The notes beneath the pieces are model-generated. The model was given only the letters and a program-made list of their open reading frames with translations, made no database searches and was not told the DNA's origin. A DNA stretch of 39,354 nt from Saprospiraceae bacterium. Lineage in GTDB: Bacteria > Bacteroidota > Bacteroidia > Chitinophagales > Saprospiraceae. How positions within the stretch are numbered: position 1 is the first letter of the stretch; the number at the start of each line of letters is the position of its first letter. Below, in pieces: positions 36,709 to 39,354 of this stretch. The stretch is from positions 1-39,354 of the forward strand of contig JAHDDR010000014.1 of the NCBI GenBank assembly GCA_020629255.1, in the 5' to 3' direction. The position numbers were made by a program, and so were the translations under genes.

Positions 36709-37938
36709 TTACTTAGAAACGACTTCAAAAATCCGTTGAATATCAAACAGTTCCGTTTTTTCTTGGATGGTAGCCGTGATGATGATCCGTCCGCCGGGCT
36801 TGGCTTTCCTTAGCAATCGCATCATAGGAATCGTAACATCACCAATAGAATTTTCTTCTTTTGTTTTTGATTTTTTCTCATAGGTGATATTCAAAGTAGA
36901 AATGGTTAGATGATCTCCCATTCTATTGCGGACAAGAATATCTTCTGTTATTACTTTTTCAATTTGTTCCGGAGTAATTTCATTTTTCTTCAAATTACCC
37001 CAATGAATTTGATATTTGCTGTTTGCTCCTTTGGATAAAGAAAAGCGAACGGGCAGCGACATCGTTGTCGGAACAGGTTTTTCCATAATCTTCCCCGGTT
37101 CCCAAATAGGCATCTCCTTCACAACCCGCATAGCCTCATTACCACATCCGCCACCAATATCTCTTTTTATTTTTAATTGAGTCAATTCACCAGTACTCCC
37201 TACATTGAATTCTACATAAACAATCCCCTCAACTCCACTCTCTTTCGCTTCTTCTGGATATTTGAGATGTTCTGCCATATAAGCCAAAAGTTTTTGGTTG
37301 GAACATTCCCGCTTTTTATCCGGATGGTCATATTCATCACAACCCGGAAAATAAGGCATCTCTTTTTCCTTAGAAAAGAAATTATCAACCGTTACATCCA
37401 TCTCATTGATTTGCTCCACAATGCTTTTTCCTTTAGGCAATGACTTATTTTTTTCAGGAACAATGGGTTTCATCGGTTCTTCCATGAATACAATTTCCTC
37501 TTCCTCCAAAGTAAAAGGCACTTCAATATTATAAATGATGTTAACAGGTTCTCCTTTATTTTTTGCAGGTATCCAAAGCGGCATATTTTTGATGATTCGA
37601 ATGGCTTCATCTCCACATCCTCCTCCTATATCATGAATAAGATTAGAACGCACAACCTTCCCTTTCCTAGAAATAATACATCCAACAATAACCTTCCCCT
37701 CCAAATGTTGATTCAGAGCAGCCTTAGGATAAAGCAAATGTTCTTTTAAATATTTGGACAGTTCTTCTTCGGTACAAGAGATAGGTGAGTCATTTTCTAA
37801 ACAACCATTCCAAAGTGGAGAAGAATCTGCTTTTGTTAAAATTTCTCCATCTATCTTTTCTTCTTGCGAAAAGGAAGGTTGAATAAAAACAAGGGAAACG
37901 AACCCCAATATGATGAAAGGTAATGTTGTTCTAAACAT
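36709..37938 (-). CDS. TonB family protein with two TonB C-terminal-like domains and an additional C-terminal domain
   Basis: Two copies of 'L.YP..A....EG.V.V...G..G......HDIGGGCG.EA.R..K.MP.W.P....G.P'; signal peptide. Confidence 0.8.
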   Translation of the reverse strand: MFRTTLPFIILGFVSLVFIQPSFSQEEKIDGEILTKADSSPLWNGCLENDSPISCTEEELSKYLKEHLLYPKAALNQHLEGKVIVGCIISRKGKVVRSNLIHDIGGGCGDEAIRIIKNMPLWIPAKNKGEPVNIIYNIEVPFTLEEEEIVFMEEPMKPIVPEKNKSLPKGKSIVEQINEMDVTVDNFFSKEKEMPYFPGCDEYDHPDKKRECSNQKLLAYMAEHLKYPEEAKESGVEGIVYVEFNVGSTGELTQLKIKRDIGGGCGNEAMRVVKEMPIWEPGKIMEKPVPTTMSLPVRFSLSKGANSKYQIHWGNLKKNEITPEQIEKVITEDILVRNRMGDHLTISTLNITYEKKSKTKEENSIGDVTIPMMRLLRKAKPGGRIIITATIQEKTELFDIQRIFEVVSK

Positions 37939-38309
37939 GTCTAGTAGTATATTTCAGTGTATAAAGTAATGATTCAAAATAATCCATAAGCTATAATTTG
38001 TTCTTTTAGACCTGCATTTCGTTACGAAATTACTTACTATACTATGGCATAGCTCTGTTTTTCGACCTCATTAAGTTCTAAAATTACTGCGTTATTTCCT
38101 TATCATTATTTTTGACTCATTACTTGGATAATTTTAATAACCAAAAAAATGCCAACTCATTAAAATTATATACCATTTGTTGTTTACTAAGGTTCAATTA
38201 GCACATCTTTAACAAGGATCTAAAAATAGAACGTCCGGTAAGCAGCCTTTGCTATCCTCTCATTGTCAATTAAGACGAATAAAAATGTTAGAAGTCTAAT
38301 CTTATCTAT

Positions 38310-38317
38310 TATTTTTG
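38310..38317 (+). promoter_or_regulatory. Candidate -7 element (TATTTTTG) for the M16 peptidase gene
   Basis: Matches TAnnTTTG about 60 bp upstream of the ATG; -33 element not clear. Confidence 0.35.
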
Positions 38318-38378
38318 CAGACATCTTATATGGATATAAGCTTAACGTCCTCATTATTATATTAATAAATACATAACC

Positions 38379-39354
38379 ATGAATCGAATTTCTTTATTTT
38401 GGATAACTCTGGTAGGTCTTACCATTATATCTGCCTGTACTCCAAAAATTAGCGATGCTACAAAAGAAGAAGTGAAAAACGAAGCAGAAGAAATGATTGC
38501 TGTAGCAACGACACCCACCGCCAAATATGAATATACAACCATTCCTGGCGATCCTTTAGGTGTAAAAACATACACCATGAAAAATGGTATGAAGGTCATT
38601 ATGAGTGTGAACAAAAACGAACCTCGTATCCAAACCAACATAGCTGTTAGAGCGGGTTCAAAACACGACCCTGCTGATGCTACCGGCTTGGCCCACTATC
38701 TGGAACACATGATGTTTAAGGGAACAAGAAACATCGCTTCTTTGAATTGGGAAGAAGAAAGCAAATTATTAGAACAAATTTCTGATTTGTACGAAAAGCA
38801 TCGGTCAGAGACTGATCCAGATAAAAGAAAAGCCATTTATGCCGAAATAGATAAAGTATCTAATGACGCAGCAAAATATGTGGCTGCTAATGAATACGAC
38901 AAGATGGTCTCTGCCTTGGGTGCTAAAGGAACCAATGCCTATACTTGGGTAGAACAAACCGTTTATGTGAATGACATCCCTAGCAATGAATTGGAACGTT
39001 GGATGAAATTGGAGTCCGAGCGTTTTAAGGAATGTGTTCTTCGTTTGTTCCATACAGAACTCGAAGCCGTTTATGAAGAATTCAACATTAACCAAGATAG
39101 GGATTTCAGAAAATCAAACGGTGCTATTAGAGAGGAATTATTCCCTTCTCACCCTTATGGAACTCAAACCACTATCGGTAAAGGAGAACATTTGAAAAAT
39201 CCAAGCCACGTAAAAATCCAAGAATACTTTACCAAGTACTATGTGCCCAATAATATGGCGATTGTGGTTTCAGGAGATTTCGATCCTGATGAAATGATAG
39301 CTATGGCTGAAAAGTATTTTGGCAGCTATGAAAAGAAAGCTATGGATCGCCCGA
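38379..39354 (+). CDS. M16 family zinc peptidase lipoprotein (3' truncated by window)
   Basis: ATG at 38379; '[12 protein letters not shown]' lipobox; '[14 protein letters not shown]' HxxEH motif; open to window end (absent from the ORF track because it has no stop). Confidence 0.93.
   Translation, partial: MNRISLFWITLVGLTIISACTPKISDATKEEVKNEAEEMIAVATTPTAKYEYTTIPGDPLGVKTYTMKNGMKVIMSVNKNEPRIQTNIAVRAGSKHDPADATGLAHYLEHMMFKGTRNIASLNWEEESKLLEQISDLYEKHRSETDPDKRKAIYAEIDKVSNDAAKYVAANEYDKMVSALGAKGTNAYTWVEQTVYVNDIPSNELERWMKLESERFKECVLRLFHTELEAVYEEFNINQDRDFRKSNGAIREELFPSHPYGTQTTIGKGEHLKNPSHVKIQEYFTKYYVPNNMAIVVSGDFDPDEMIAMAEKYFGSYEKKAMDRP

Noticed and set aside
1-39354. tRNA/rRNA genes, transposases, phage or integrative element boundaries
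   Set aside because: No tRNA/rRNA sequence, integrase or transposase ORFs or flanking direct repeats recognised in the window.

Overview
Window from an AT-rich Bacteroidota genome, probably Saprospiria-like. This placement is inferred from type IX secretion (T9SS) C-terminal sorting domains, TAnnTTTG-type promoter elements and DUF4199 proteins. Contents in order: end of an S74-chaperone/tail-fiber-like protein; T9SS cargo proteins flanking an O-antigen-ligase/TPR protein; a thiolase plus FadJ/FadB-like beta-oxidation pair; a GNAT and two DUF4199 proteins; a TetR-controlled acyl-CoA carboxylase / enoyl-CoA hydratase / BKACE (DUF849) / SDR catabolic cluster; a small eRF1-domain-like protein; a GNAT plus a large HTH/PLD-like/duplicated beta-domain regulator; another T9SS protein; a complete ilvD-ilvB-ilvN-ilvC-ilvA operon; an HD protein, an HtrA protease, an acyl-CoA dehydrogenase, a CBS protein, a double-TonB-domain protein and the start of an M16 peptidase lipoprotein. 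Two observations stand out. (1) An apparent ribosome-mediated attenuator precedes ilvD: a 19-aa leader peptide MRHLSNIIIIISIIIVIPQ with 9 Ile codons, a 14-bp terminator hairpin, and a mutually exclusive antiterminator pairing. (2) The HTH/PLD-like regulator with duplicated C-terminal domains has two near-identical 24-nt dyads (TTTCCT-N7-AGGAAA) upstream, each preceded by helically phased TTTCCT-like half-sites. All calls come from reading the sequence; no database search was run.
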